Part shown: positions 37,201 through 49,900 of the stretch, piece by piece
How positions within the stretch are numbered: the first letter of the stretch is position 1
How the letters are laid out: the number at the start of each line of letters is the position of its first letter
Origin: Opisthocomus hoazin
Taxonomy: Eukaryota > Chordata > Aves > Opisthocomiformes > Opisthocomidae
Direction of reading: 5' to 3'
Assembly (NCBI RefSeq): GCF_030867145.1
Contig: NC_134434.1
Span: 8,866,001-8,930,000, forward strand
DNA: 64,000 nt
Translations under genes and position numbers: made by a program
The notes under the pieces: generated by a model
Database searches by the model: none
The model's input: the letters and a program-made list of their open reading frames with translations, nothing else
What the model was told of the DNA's origin: nothing

Positions 37201-39500
37201 CTAATCCTGCAACTTGAAAATGTTCAGCTCAAATTACATTGGTGTCTTTTTAACAGGAGCACCATTTCTTGACGGGATGTGTCACTTCCAAATGCAAAAT
37301 AGGAAACAGCTGCCTGCTTCAGACATCAAATGGGAGCCACCCCCATTCAGAAAGAAGACGAATTTTTTTGGCTCCATGAAACCCAAAGTGTATCTTTTAA
37401 AATGGAATGGCTGCTCCACCTCAGCAGCTGAATAATCACTGGTGTTAACATAGCCATTTTAATTGTTTCTTCTTCTTCATACCATCTGTGAAGGTATTAG
37501 TTAGTGGAAGGACAGGATATCTTCATTCTGTGTTAGATACTTGCGGAGCTTTGGCTCTCTACCCTATTTTAAAGACTAAGAGGAACTTGCACGCCATGGA
37601 TATTTGTTGCACCCTTTGCAGGCAAAAGTGTGAAAACTTTCAGAACAATCTTGCCCTCAAGTCCTCATGCCTCTTCACATATTTTACAGCAAAAGGCAAT
37701 TAAAAAGGTAGAGAATTATAAGAAATATGTCTCTAGACTTGTGAATGTTACAGAGAATGATTAGTGATTGTTTCTTAATTAGAGCCAGGGAACACCAAGG
37801 AAGAAGTTCTAAAACAAACAAAATTAAGTACTGCTGTCGTACAACACCATGGCATCGGTTGCCCCATGATTCTGTGGATGCCAAAAGCTCAGGTGGGCTC
37901 AAAACATGGCTGGGCAAATTCTTGTAAGAAAAATCCATCAGACATGATTAGATGTAAAGACACAACATCTGACTTGGGAAATCTAGAAGATGCAGATGGC
38001 TGAAAACTGGAAGTTGATACTGGGGAAAATACAACGGCAGAGTGTCCTGCTGTGCTGCTGTTGGCAGTTGCCGTCACAGGTAGTGTTCCGATGACCTTGG
38101 TGTGAGCCAGTGCAGCCATTCTTATGAAGAAGCCCTGCTAAGATGTGGGCCTCTCCCCTAGAAAAGAGCATCCTTGGGAGGACGGTAATTCATAATCTCC
38201 TTCTGCAATGCTGACTTTCAAAGTGCGAACAAAGTTTTTTGCTACACAAGCTGGGAACTGACAAGTAAAACGAGGATGGTGGCAATAGCTCCACATGTAG
38301 CTATCATGGTTATATACAGAAGGCTCCGCAGCTGCTTAGCTGAAATAGCAAACAACAACAAAAGTGCACACAGACTACTTACAAGGTATTGATATATGAT
38401 TGAAAGTCATTCAGCTGATGTGGACCGACAAGTTACTAATCCGTTGTTCTGTGGTAACTGGCCACATATATATATACACACACCCCTTGTCCATCCCAGC
38501 TCTGAGAGTGAAATACATCAGCTTAAATCATTTTAATGCGTTTAGGAATTACAGACGTGGACTGGGATGCCAGTATCCCAAACGCTGTAGCTGTATAAGT
38601 GATAAGATAATGATACTTCCCAACGGAATGGAAAGAACAAATGTAAAGACTTTTTTAAGCGTTATTTTTAAACAACGCATTATACAACAGGACATCCTTC
38701 ACTACTGTTGCTACATCCTATTCAGCAGTTATGGTGTTGGGTGGACTTAGGAATCCACATGCACGCAGAAGCAAGGGGCTGTCCCTCCATCATTAAAATT
38801 CCCATCCTCTCTTTTTCTCCCTTCTCTCACACTGCTGATATGGTAAAAACGAGCAAGTGTTATCTTTTACAAAAGTGTCTTTCCTTAAAAGGATATTTTT
38901 CCTTTATAAGCCAAGCAAAGCAGACATTTTTGTGGGCGCTGGGGGCAGCGGTGGGGACCTAAGCTTAACATATATGATAAATATAGAAGAAGTAGAGAAA
39001 GTATTTGGCATGTGGTAACAACTTAGGCTAAATAAATTCCAGTGGTTACCCAAACTGAAGGTTTTTTTATGACAGCAAACAAAACAGACTGTAGTTGAAT
39101 CTCTGAGAGTGCCTTCGACGCTGAAAAGGTGGTGTGGAGAGGAAGGGGAAGCTCGTAAATGAAATAAAGTCTGAGAAACTTTGTGTCATAAAATGTAAGA
39201 AAATCTTGGATCCCTAGCTGCAGTCATCTCATCTGAATGGCTGACCTTGCAACACTAATCATGAGATGCCCAATCAGGATTTTTCCTTTTTTTGTCTTTG
39301 GCCAGAAGAAACGGCTTTTGAAGGCAGCGGGATGCTGTAATTTGTCTTAACACCGGTGTCGTGATTGTGACACTGTCTAGACGCTCATCTGACAATGGGA
39401 ACGTAGCAAGATGCTCCCCTCTTCTCTCTGACGTGCGGTTGTTGCAATAAATTTTATATTTTGCCAAGGAGTACCTTTCTTGTATGCGTAGATATTTTCG
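34271..39500. other. Intergenic interval between the NOTUM and ASPSCR1 promoters
   Basis: About 5.2 kb of AT-richer DNA separating two divergent genes. No coding exon is recognised on either strand. Simple features only: A10-G9 run at 36702-36720 and a short TA/CA microsatellite near 38466-38483. Enhancers or a non-coding RNA could lie here, but nothing visible identifies one. Confidence 0.5.
36702..36720. repeat. Compound homopolymer A10-G9
   Basis: Ten A followed directly by nine G. Simple repeat with no retroposon attached that I can recognise. Confidence 0.85.
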
Positions 39501-40900
39501 GAGTTATTAGCCACCGCCATCGCTGTTTGGTAGGGAGGCAAGAGCTGAAGTCTGTGGGGGAGATTTCCTGGTATAAATTCTGCACCTGAGTGCCCAGCCC
39601 CGCGCGCAGACCCCTCGAGCGAGGGTGACGAGCGCCTGGGCCACGAGCGCGTGGCGCGTTGGCGGCTGCGGGCCCGAGGCTTGCTGCGCTCGCAGGACTG
39701 GCGCGCTCCAGTCTGGGGTTCCTACGCGCGTCGCCAGAGCAGGTCCCGGCACAGCGAGGAAATCTGTTTTACCTCCTCGGGGCTCAGCCGTAGCCCTGCA
39801 AAGCCAAGCCCAGAATACAGCGCGTTGCCGGCCGCCGCGGGGAACGCCGGCTGCTCTGCTCCCAGCTCGCCGCAGAGCTGCGGGACGGCGGCGGGCCCGG
39901 CCCGGGCTCGGCTCCCCGCACAGGCCCCGGAGCCGCCGCCTCTTCCCGCCCTCCCGTCCAGCTCCCTCAGCCACGGCAAGAGCCGGTGCCCCGGCGGGCG
40001 TCCGCGCGCCTCCCCGGCCTGCCCGGCGCCCGCCCCGCTGCTTCCCCGCCCGCGCCCCGAGGGCCGGAGGTGCCGCAAGCCCCATTGGCGCCCGGGGAAA
40101 CGCAAATGCCGCGCCGCCCGGGCCCCCGCCCCGCTCCCGGCCCCGCCACGCCGGGCTCGCCCTCCCGCGCCACCGCGCGCTGCTCCGCTGGGGAGGGGAG
40201 GGGGCGGGGCGGGGCGCGGCCGGCGGGCAGGGGCGGGCCCGGGCTCGGCTCCGCCCTAGCCGCGCGCAGGCCGGCGGCGCGGCGGGCGGGAAGATGGCGG
40301 CGGCGGGTGGGGGGGGTGGCGTGGTGTCGGTGCTGGCCCCCAGCGGGCGGCGGGTCACGGTGCGGGTGGGGCCCGGCACGGTGCTGCTCCAGGTGGGTCC
40401 GGGGCGGTGGCGAGGGCGGCGCGCGGCGGCGCGGGCCGGCCCCTGACGCCTCCGTTCTCTCCGCAGATCCTCGAGGAGGTCTGCAGGGAGCAGGGCGGCA
40501 GCCCCGGCGAGTACGGCCTGAAGTGAGTCTCACCGCGGGGCCGCCTCCGCCCGCCCGGGCACCACTGCGGGCCCGGCCGCAGGCCGCGCCGCGCCGCCGG
40601 TGGGAGAGGCCCCGCGCGCCCGTGCCCGCGGCCTGCCCGTGGTCCCCGCGGGCCTGCCCCGCCGCGAGCGCGCGTGTGGCTGGCGGGCGCGCGCCGGGGG
40701 GGTGCGGGGTCCCTGGGCCGCTCGGCGGGGTCGGGCTGCGTGTTGTCCTGGCCGTGGCTGCGGGGGTCCCGCGCGGGGAGGCTCCGCGCAGCCGCCCCCG
40801 GGAGAGGGCCCGCGGGCCGCGGCTGGGGCCGGCCGCCGGCTCAGCTCTGCCGGTCGGGCGGGCCTCTCCCGGCTTCCCCGTGCCCAGTTCCCTTCGCTGC
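39500..40900 (+). promoter_or_regulatory. ASPSCR1: ASPSCR1 promoter and CpG island
   Basis: CpG-dense DNA starting near 39600 and running through exons 1-2 into intron 2. An inverted CCAAT box (ATTGG) is at 40084-40088, about 210 bp before the ATG; GC boxes (GGGGCGGGGC) occur around 40200-40215. No TATA box is seen. Housekeeping type. Confidence 0.65.
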
Positions 40901-43900
40901 GGGGGCCGGTACCGAGACCTTGGGGGACTTCCACAAGGACGTGTGTCTCCCCCCCCCGCCCTGCTGCTCTCCCGCAGACGGGTAGGACTCTTCTCACCTG
41001 GTGGTCTGGCCCTGCGCTTTGGGGTGTCGTAACCAAGAGCTGCTTTGTCTGAGTGGCAGCGAAATGCAACCGCAGAAAGCCACCTTTTTATTTAACAGTG
41101 AACACGAGGCTTGGATATGTACTCGGCTGCTGTTTATCTCTGAAAGCCTGAGGAGGAACGTATATTTGGGTATTTTATCTGTGACCTCTACGAACTGCAG
41201 CTTTTTTGGCATGCAGAATAAATTTGTGTTCTGAGTTACCAGAAGTTGTGTGGTGTTGAATCGTGCTCTATGGCATCCAGTCAGCCTGTGGGGAATTCTC
41301 TTGCTCAGTATCTGGACCTTGCATTGTTGCCAGTCTCTGAAGCGATCTGCAGGTGGCAAAGGGTGGTTCCTGGTGTCTTCATGGGCTGTGTTCTTCTTTA
41401 GGTTTCAGAGGAGTGTGTTGGATCTCTCTTTACAGTGGAGATTTGCCAGACTGCCCAACAATGCCAAGCTGGAGATGGTGCCAGTCTCTCTTAATAGAGT
41501 GGGAGGTGGAAACACGGTATGTTCATTTCACAGTGTGACCCGATTTGTTCAGTTACCAGCCGTGCTGGGTATGATCCCCTCAGAGCTAATGAGTAAGAGT
41601 ATGGTTAGGCTTGGCCAATGCTTGAGTGGAAGACCACCCAGAGGCTGTTTGAGGTGTGGTGGAAAATGGTAATTTAGTAGCTGGAAGTCTTTGCTCGAAG
41701 CCTGTGTGGTGGTGTAGTTCCAGCTGTGTGCTGGAGGATAGGGAGATCTTTTGGGGAGCTGAAAAACTGGTAGTCGTGAATGTATAAGAAGTTAAACATT
41801 ACTGATGACTTAGCTCAGCATTAGAGCTACTAACTCAGTTCCCTTTCCTCATTTCTATTTCAGTTACTGTTGTCTGCCCCTGGATTTTGACTAAAATCAC
41901 AAATTCTTACAGGATTATTTTTTGCTTCTTTCCCGGCGTTGCTGTTCACGGTGTGTTCACACAGCTTTAGAATTCTTTGTGGTGTGTGCTGTCTTTAGCA
42001 GTTGTAGAATGTCCCTGTTTAGTATGACATACAAAGGGCTTGCAGATGGCACATTCTGTAGGAATTATCGTCATGTTTAGGAGATTTAAAAATCTTTTAT
42101 GCATGTCATAACAGCTGGAGGAATAATTTTTAGAACGATGCATAGGTGTTAAAGAACGTGAACATTTTATGTGGTAAAAATGATGAATGTTCTTATTTAA
42201 GTAGCCTGGGAATGAAAACTTGTCTGTCACTAACAGTCATCTCTCTTCTTACTGACTTCCTCATACGGAGTTTCTCAATTTCTGTGAAAATTTCAGGTCT
42301 GTTAGTGCTAATCTCTTAAAGTCTGTCTGCCAAATTGTGTTAGTGGTATTTTGTTACAGGCAGTTGCCTTAGCTGTCACAAAGGTAAACTGATACATACA
42401 TTGAAAAGTGAGCTTTGTAGTGTGAAGTGGTTTTGGAATCTCTGCTCTAGTTCACAGATCGTGTGCAGCGTAGTTTTGGGAGTCACTGATGTCCACGTTT
42501 TTCTCTGTAAAACCTCAGTGTGCTTTGTTTTGACGCTAATGTTTTCTTTCTGACTTTGTGGCAGAAAGAAGTTTGTGCTCCAAATGATGTATTTAGTTAA
42601 AGAAAAATACCACAAGCTGGTAGCATCTGCTTAAAATTTTCAGTTAAAGAAGTTGTGATGGCATGGAGTTTGTCTTCCAGAGGAAAGTATTTCTGTTAGA
42701 ATGGTGCAATGCTGACTTTGCCTGTCATTTGCATCCAGTTTTGAGAGGTGTTGTGCTGAAGGAAAACAGGGATTTTATTATTTTTTTCCCCCAGTACCAG
42801 AAAGGATGAGAAGGTCTGTGTGCTGTAGCAGGGGGGCTATAACATGGAATCACTACTTCAGATCACCAAAGAAGACCTAGTGAAAGTTTAAGTTGTTACT
42901 GTTCAGTTGTAGCTCAACAGGAGAATCTACGGAAATGAGGCTTCCCTTGGAGTGCGCGTTGCTGTTTTATGGAGTTGAGAAGATACAGCAAATAAGCTTG
43001 TGAAGGGTGCAGTCTAAACAGAATTGCTATCCCATAAGCTTAGAGCAGAGGTTTCACTTGGGAGAATTTTACAGACAGTATAAGAAAATACTTTGTACGG
43101 AACAATTGACCAAAAGAATTCCCTTCCACAGGGAGCTAGTGTCAAATCCTATAGGAAGTTTAAAACAGCCCGTTAACTGTAACTAGAACTGACACTAGCG
43201 TTATGCCCTGATAGAGTGGCAGCTGAGATCCGGACTCAGTCATGCAGGCCGGCTGCAGTAATGTTGGGATGAATTTGGTTCTGTGCCTTTTGTTATTGTC
43301 TCTTACTGAGATAACGTGCGTGGAAGCAGGTGTGCTTTTCTGTGGTGGGTTGGCAGCAGTTACCCAGTTTAGATAAATCACGAGTTTGTTCAGCAGGTCT
43401 GATATTTTAAAAACAGAATGCTTTTGGATTTGCCTTCACATGTAGAAATCATTGATTCTTGTAAGGCGTTTTTTTAGTGAAAACTTGAACAAATTTCCCT
43501 TGTGGTGGCAGGTGATCTAGGGGTACCATCAGTACAGTTCTAGTGTTAAAGTTGTTAGCCTTTTGTTTATATGTTTGTAAACTTAGAAGATGATTGGCAC
43601 TGGTCTCTCTGTTATTTTGTTGGGATTTTTAAAAATATTTTTCTAGTTGACTGAATAGGACTTTCGTGACATACTTAGCTTTGAACTGTTGCCCAAAAAC
43701 TGATGCAACTGGTAGTTTGAATTTCTGGGCTGGATTATTATAGCATGGTGATGTCAGCTGTCATCACTCTGCTGTAGCTGAGAGTAATCTAAGGCTTGTC
43801 TCCAGCACAGGAGAAACCAGGAGGTTGTGCAGTGGGATGAAACGACTGAGTTCTGTTGACGATGCCACTGTTTCCTTTATGTAGAAAAATTCCTGTCTCC

Positions 43901-46900
43901 AGCAGATCACAATCTGCAGTCCTGCAAGGACTGGTAGGAGCCGAGGCAGATGACAAACGTACTCCTCCAAGGAAATCACAGTCGATTGCTGGAGTGTGTA
44001 GTGTCTATTTTTTCTCATCTCTCGCTCGCTCTTCCCCTCATGCTCACACACACACTCTCTCACAGCGAGAGAGAGGATGCCCTGAGATTGTTGGTAGGGA
44101 CACATGAAAACACAGAATGAAAGAAAGCTTCTGCTCGTGTCCTAGGCTTATGTCCTTCTCAGACTTCTGAATAAGGCCAGTTTCTGTGGACTTCAGAAAA
44201 CTGTACCTGACTAGAGACACTAGGTGCTATCTCATAGGGACTTTTTTTTCTTTGCATTTCTTTAGACATGTGAGCTAAGTGGGAAAACTTAGGAGTTAGA
44301 CATTTTGAAAAAGAAGGCTCAATATTCTCTAAAATGTAAAGATAACACCTGAAGTGCACTGCCATTTCCCATCTCTTGGTCGGCTGCTAGATTTGTTCCC
44401 TTGGGACCATCAGGAGTTTGAAGTTCTTCAGGACTGTCCTCAGTGTGTTCATTTTAGAAATGCCTTGGATTTTTTTTTTTTTTAATGGCAGCAGTGCTCT
44501 GAAGAATGTGAAGGATCTGCATGAGCCCCTGCTAATGAATGTGAATGTTCACATCCCAGGTTGGAAAAGGCCTGTTAGAATAGACAGCTAGCTGTCCTTT
44601 GGCTTTTTCTGCAGGTGTTTAAGAGCTTACTAACTGAATGTCCAGAATTATTTTTGTGATTTTTGATTAATTTACTCTTAAATTGTATGTCAATATTTTG
44701 TGGTTAGGAAGCCTTAGTGAATTGCAAATTACATATATCTCTTTGGACTGATGATAGTTGTATGTTCTTCAGTAACTCAAAGATAGATTTGGGCTGTGTT
44801 CGTTGTTTCTCTGTGTGGATGTACAAGTATACTGTTTGTTCTGCCTCAGTGAAGTTCCGCAAATCAGTGCTTAAATCGACAGCTCTGCGTTGGTGTTTTG
44901 GTTTATGCAGCTGCATCAGTCCTGGCTGGGTTATTGGAATTCATCTTGTATAGCTGTGAAGACCCTTGCTGTAAAGTTTCAGCTAGTGTAAAGCAGAACA
45001 TATCAATTGCTTGTGGTGACATGTTATTTGGGACGCTTGCATTGGCTTTTGAATATGTTTCGGTTCAGGATATGGCAGGGAAGAGGAGCCCAAGGAAGCT
45101 GGTTAATATTCAAGGATTTCAGCCCCTACAACTCTGTGATTCCGTGATCATCTCCTCCACGCTCAAGAGCAGTCCATTCCAACGAATAGGAAGTCAGGCG
45201 AAAGTGCCAGTGTGTCTGAATGGATGAACAAGGAGCTCCTGACCAAACTCAAACACAACATGGAAGGGTACAGAGAGCGAAAGCAAGGGTGGGTAACCTG
45301 GGAGGAATAGAGAGATCTTGTCCGAGCACCTGGGGATGAAATTAGGAAAGCTTAAGACCAACTAGAATTGCGTCTGGTCAGGGACGTCAAAGACAGTAAG
45401 AGCAGCTTCTTTAGGTACCTAGATGACAAAAGGAAGGCTAGGGAAAATGTGGGCCCATTGCTCAACAAGACAGAGGCCTTGGTTACATAGGACAGGGGAA
45501 AGGCTGAATGCCTTCTTTGCCCCAGTCTTAGTACCAAAGTCCCAGAGACCAGGGGGAACGGCTGGAGCAAGGAAGATGTCCTAAGTGGAAGAGGATCAGG
45601 TCAGGGAATACTTCAGCAAACTGAACATGTGTAAGTCTATCCTGATGGGATGCACCCGTGAGTGTTGGGGGAGCTGGCAGATGTGACCGCAAGTCTATGC
45701 TTGATAGTCTTTGATTGATCATGGTGATTAGGAGAAGTGCCTGAAGACCGGAAGAAAGCAAATGTCACTCCTGCCTTCAAGAAGGGCAAGAAGGAGGACA
45801 CAGAGAACTACAGGTGGGTCAGCCTCACCTTGATCCCTGGGAAGGTAATGGAGCACCTAATCCTGGAAACCATTTCCAGGCACGTGAACAACAGGAAAAT
45901 CCTCAGGAGTAGCCAGCATGGATTCAAGAAGACGCACTCATGCTTGACCAACTTGATAAGCTTCTGTGATAAAATGACTAGCCTGGTACATGAGAGGAGA
46001 GCAGTGGATATTGTCTAACTGGACTTCAGTAGGGCCTTTGACACTGTCTCTCACAGGATCCTCATACATAATACTCATGTTCATAGCAGAATAGAACTAT
46101 TCTAAATATTAACTTCTGAAATAATAATTTGAATACTCTGCATTTTTAACTGATGTAATTCTTTGCAGCAAGTGTTTAGAAGGAAGTGATGTTTTTTTGG
46201 ATGGCAGGTTCTAGAGATCATTGAAATATTGAAAAAATTTGTTGTGAAGAAAAAAAAGTTTTCATTGAATTTTCAGATTAATTCAGTGTGTTTTTCCTGT
46301 AGGTTCGGGTTGCATTACAATTGGATGATGGCTCCCGTTTACAAGACACCTTTCTCTGTCGACAGACTTTGTGGGAACTTCTCAACCATTTTGCAAAGAT
46401 CAGGTGAGCAGTGCAGTGAGAAAATACTTGTTTGGATGGATCTCTCTATGCCAGTAGCTAGCTGTTGTTACCGTGACCCAGCTAAATCCTGAAGATTTGT
46501 AGAATTTGCATTTATTTTGCTGTGTTTTTTTCCTTTACAACACAGACATTTGCCTTTTCCTTGCTCTTTCAGATTTGACACTTCGTAGTTTTGTTACTAT
46601 TTTTCAGTTCTGGAGTAGCACTCCTGGTTCAGGGCATAAACTGGTAAGAGACTGATAAGGCTGGGAAGAAACTATACATGGATATATTGCTGCACCTGTC
46701 TTTTACACAGACTTGTTTGAAGTCAAGTTACTGCCGGAGTTGAGGTGGTAGCCTACATTATCTTGATCACTAGTATTTCTGTGCTGTGGTTCCATGTGAT
46801 GGAGAGGCTTTTTAAGTGAGTTGCTGTTGCTCTTTAGGCTTACTGTTTTGTGAGTTCTTCAAGGAAATTTGGAGCTCTCAGCAGGCTAATGTGGAATCTT

Positions 46901-49900
46901 CAAAAGACTGATTAGATCCTGTTTAAATGGAAGAATTTCTGGTCCTACATTTACTGAATATATACGTGGGTTAGAAATCTTATTACAGTTCAGACTACAT
47001 TCATGCTTTCTTTTGTCTTTAGTTTTGACTTTAAAGCACTGTATTGTTTTGAAATGTCAAGCTAATAAACTTTTCTCTAAAGACAGTTCATTTATTTTTG
47101 TCAGGGCTTAGAAGATGAAGCCTTGAAGCTGTGACAGCCATTCTATTCTGAAAAGAATTTCCAAATTTCATTTTTTTCAGTTGTAGTTGGCTTTACCTTT
47201 CTCTTGATAAATTTGGTTTTTTTTAGATCCTGTATTTCTAGCTTGTTCTTTCTTTTACATTCCTCGCCTTCTGCTAGTTGCTCTGTTGCAGTTGAATCTC
47301 TTGCCCATCCGTACAGATGTTGTGCTATGGTATTGTGCAAGTTGGAACTATTTTTGTTATTTTTCTCAAACCAATTAAATACTCGTCTAAAGAGACAGTA
47401 GCTTTCTGTGTCAAAACTTTTGAAGTCTCCAAGGCTGTGGTGCTAGAAAAGCAATGAAAAGAGTAGTCAGTAATAAGGGTGATAGCGCAGTAGCATTCAG
47501 ATAAACACAGCCTTTTACAGTACAGGTACAGGATGCAGAATGGTGGATTGTCACCTGTTAGCTGAGCTGTAGTGATTGACTGGTTACGGGTGTGTGTTAG
47601 TACTAGACTAACCTGTACTAGCATAAATTACTTTAACTGAAGTTTAAAGTTGCTCTTTCTACACTACAGTTGAAATATCCTAAGCAGCATGGTTCTGGGG
47701 TTGAATTGGCTGATGTTATCTCATTAAGTCAGGGTTGCACAGTTGAATTGTGTGACTGTAGTTGCTCCAGAGCTGTTGTCAGGGTGAAGGAACTAATTCT
47801 TCCAGCTTCCCACTGCTGTGCTGTTAGTTTTCTGCTAGCTTAGCTCCCTGACTGGCCTGTAACAAGATCAAAGGAGTGACTAGTGCTGGGCAAGGGAGGG
47901 AGTTTGGATCAGGGGGCATTTTCTGTGTAGCAGTAAGGGATTGAACAGTTAATGCTCAATTCCTGCCCTCCTGTCTAACTCCCCTCATACGATTTGTGCA
48001 GCTGTGTTGGGAATTGGCTGAATAGCTGATTCAGCTGCAAAATAGTATTTTTCCTACATTATCTTTCAGGTAGGTAGGTTTCCTGACACAGTTAAGGGTT
48101 GTGTCTCATAGGCAGTGATGACAAGAACTGTAGCGTGTCTGGTAGCAAGAATCCAAAAAGAGGAAGCAGCAGATGGGTAGTATGTCAGTTTTTCTGCTCA
48201 ACGTGTTGTGTCATCAAACCATAGTTTGAGGAAATGTTGGAGGTAGCCTAGTGACTCTGAAGTGACATAAATGAGTCTTGCTGATCATTCTCTTTTTGTC
48301 TCTAATGGTGATGGACCAGGCCTACACTGTGGCATTTTACTCTTAAGTCAAAAGGGACAGTCTTCATGTAAATGCTAGAGAGAAAAGAATTGTTTTACTT
48401 TTGATCAGGGAACGAAGTAGGCAAGAAAAGCCGGGTATAATTTTCCTGTCTTTTTCAAGGCCCCTCTTCTACCTTACTACATACTTTGTGACCTCTGGGA
48501 GGAGAAGAGTGCCTGTTGCTGTTTGGGGACTGCTAGGCTGGTGGGGATGGTAATTATGGACAGTGACAAATAGCCTTTGTGTGGCTTTCTCACACATTAG
48601 TTATTTCTTTGGTTTAAATTTTGAGCTTTTTATATAATTTTGCTCCTTTGGAGTGGTTTTATTTGTTACAGGTTATTGTAATACTAATAGTTAATGTGCA
48701 TGTTGCTCTTTTGAAGACTCTAACTGCTGCAGTGTGCTAAGCATTATTAACTTCAGTTCATAAGACACAGCTGTTCTTTTCGGCCCGCTGGAAGCTGAAC
48801 TCAGATGTTTGGTTGGACTCTGCAAACTTTTGATTAAGTTCAACAAGCAGCAAAGATGCTGTGTGTGACTTAATCACAAAACAAGTTGGATCTATAGCCA
48901 TCCATATAGATTTCATGGGCTATGTTGCTTTTCATTGTGTGTTGACTCAGTTGACTAACTAGTCAGCTAATTGTTGACTTTTGCTGAATCCTTCTGTGAC
49001 TTTCCAACTGGAGACATTTTCCTGGAATGCTCAGCTGCTCTAAGTGCGTGAGGGGAAGTATTCTAAATCCACTGGAATTTCCCCCAGGTTTCTAGTGTCC
49101 ATCTTGGCTAATTGGGTCTGAAGAAGGTCTGGAAGCTATTGTAAGGCTGCTCCTCCTCTCAGCGTGCGGCAGTCCTTGCACAAGATGTTTACAGGCCCTG
49201 TCAGATCACTACATGAAGGAATCTAATCTGCTTGCTGTTCCCCTTCTAAAGAACAGCACATCAAAGAAATGACAATGTGTTTGATGTGTGTGCTTGCCTC
49301 AGTGAACGCATGTAATGGATTAACAGCAGCTGGAGGAGGAGCCTGCTGGCTTCCAGGAGTTATACAAAAATAAGTCTCTGGGGGATCTTTGCTTGGAGTC
49401 TGTTCTGCAGAGACTGGTTGAGGGCACAGTGTTGTGTACCCTTTTAGCATTAGGCCTGGGAGAGCTGTTGCTTTTCTGTCTGCTACTCCTGCCTGTCTGG
49501 CAGCTTCAGCAGCCTTGTAGACTCTTTTACGTAGAAGTGATTGCAGTCTGGGCACTTGAAGACAGTTTTGACAATGACTGTGACTCTTTGCTACTTTGTG
49601 GTATCATTCCTTAAGTTCAGATATTTTCCACACGTTTTTAGAAAGCGCTTGAATTCAATGAGTTGCTTAAATTGAGAAAGCCGTTTTGGAAAGCTGAATG
49701 AAACTGGGTTGTGTACGTCAAGTTGGTTTCCTTTTTTGCAGGTCTTTGTGGTGAGGACATTGTGCCTCTGTCCTCCTAAATGGTGATCATCCACCTTTCC
49801 TGATAGACAGGCAACTTGACATTCAAGCTTTTATTGCTCTGGGCTGTTTCATCTGCCTTTTCTGTGATTCTGTACTGTTTCCGCCGTGTCTCAGCAGTCC

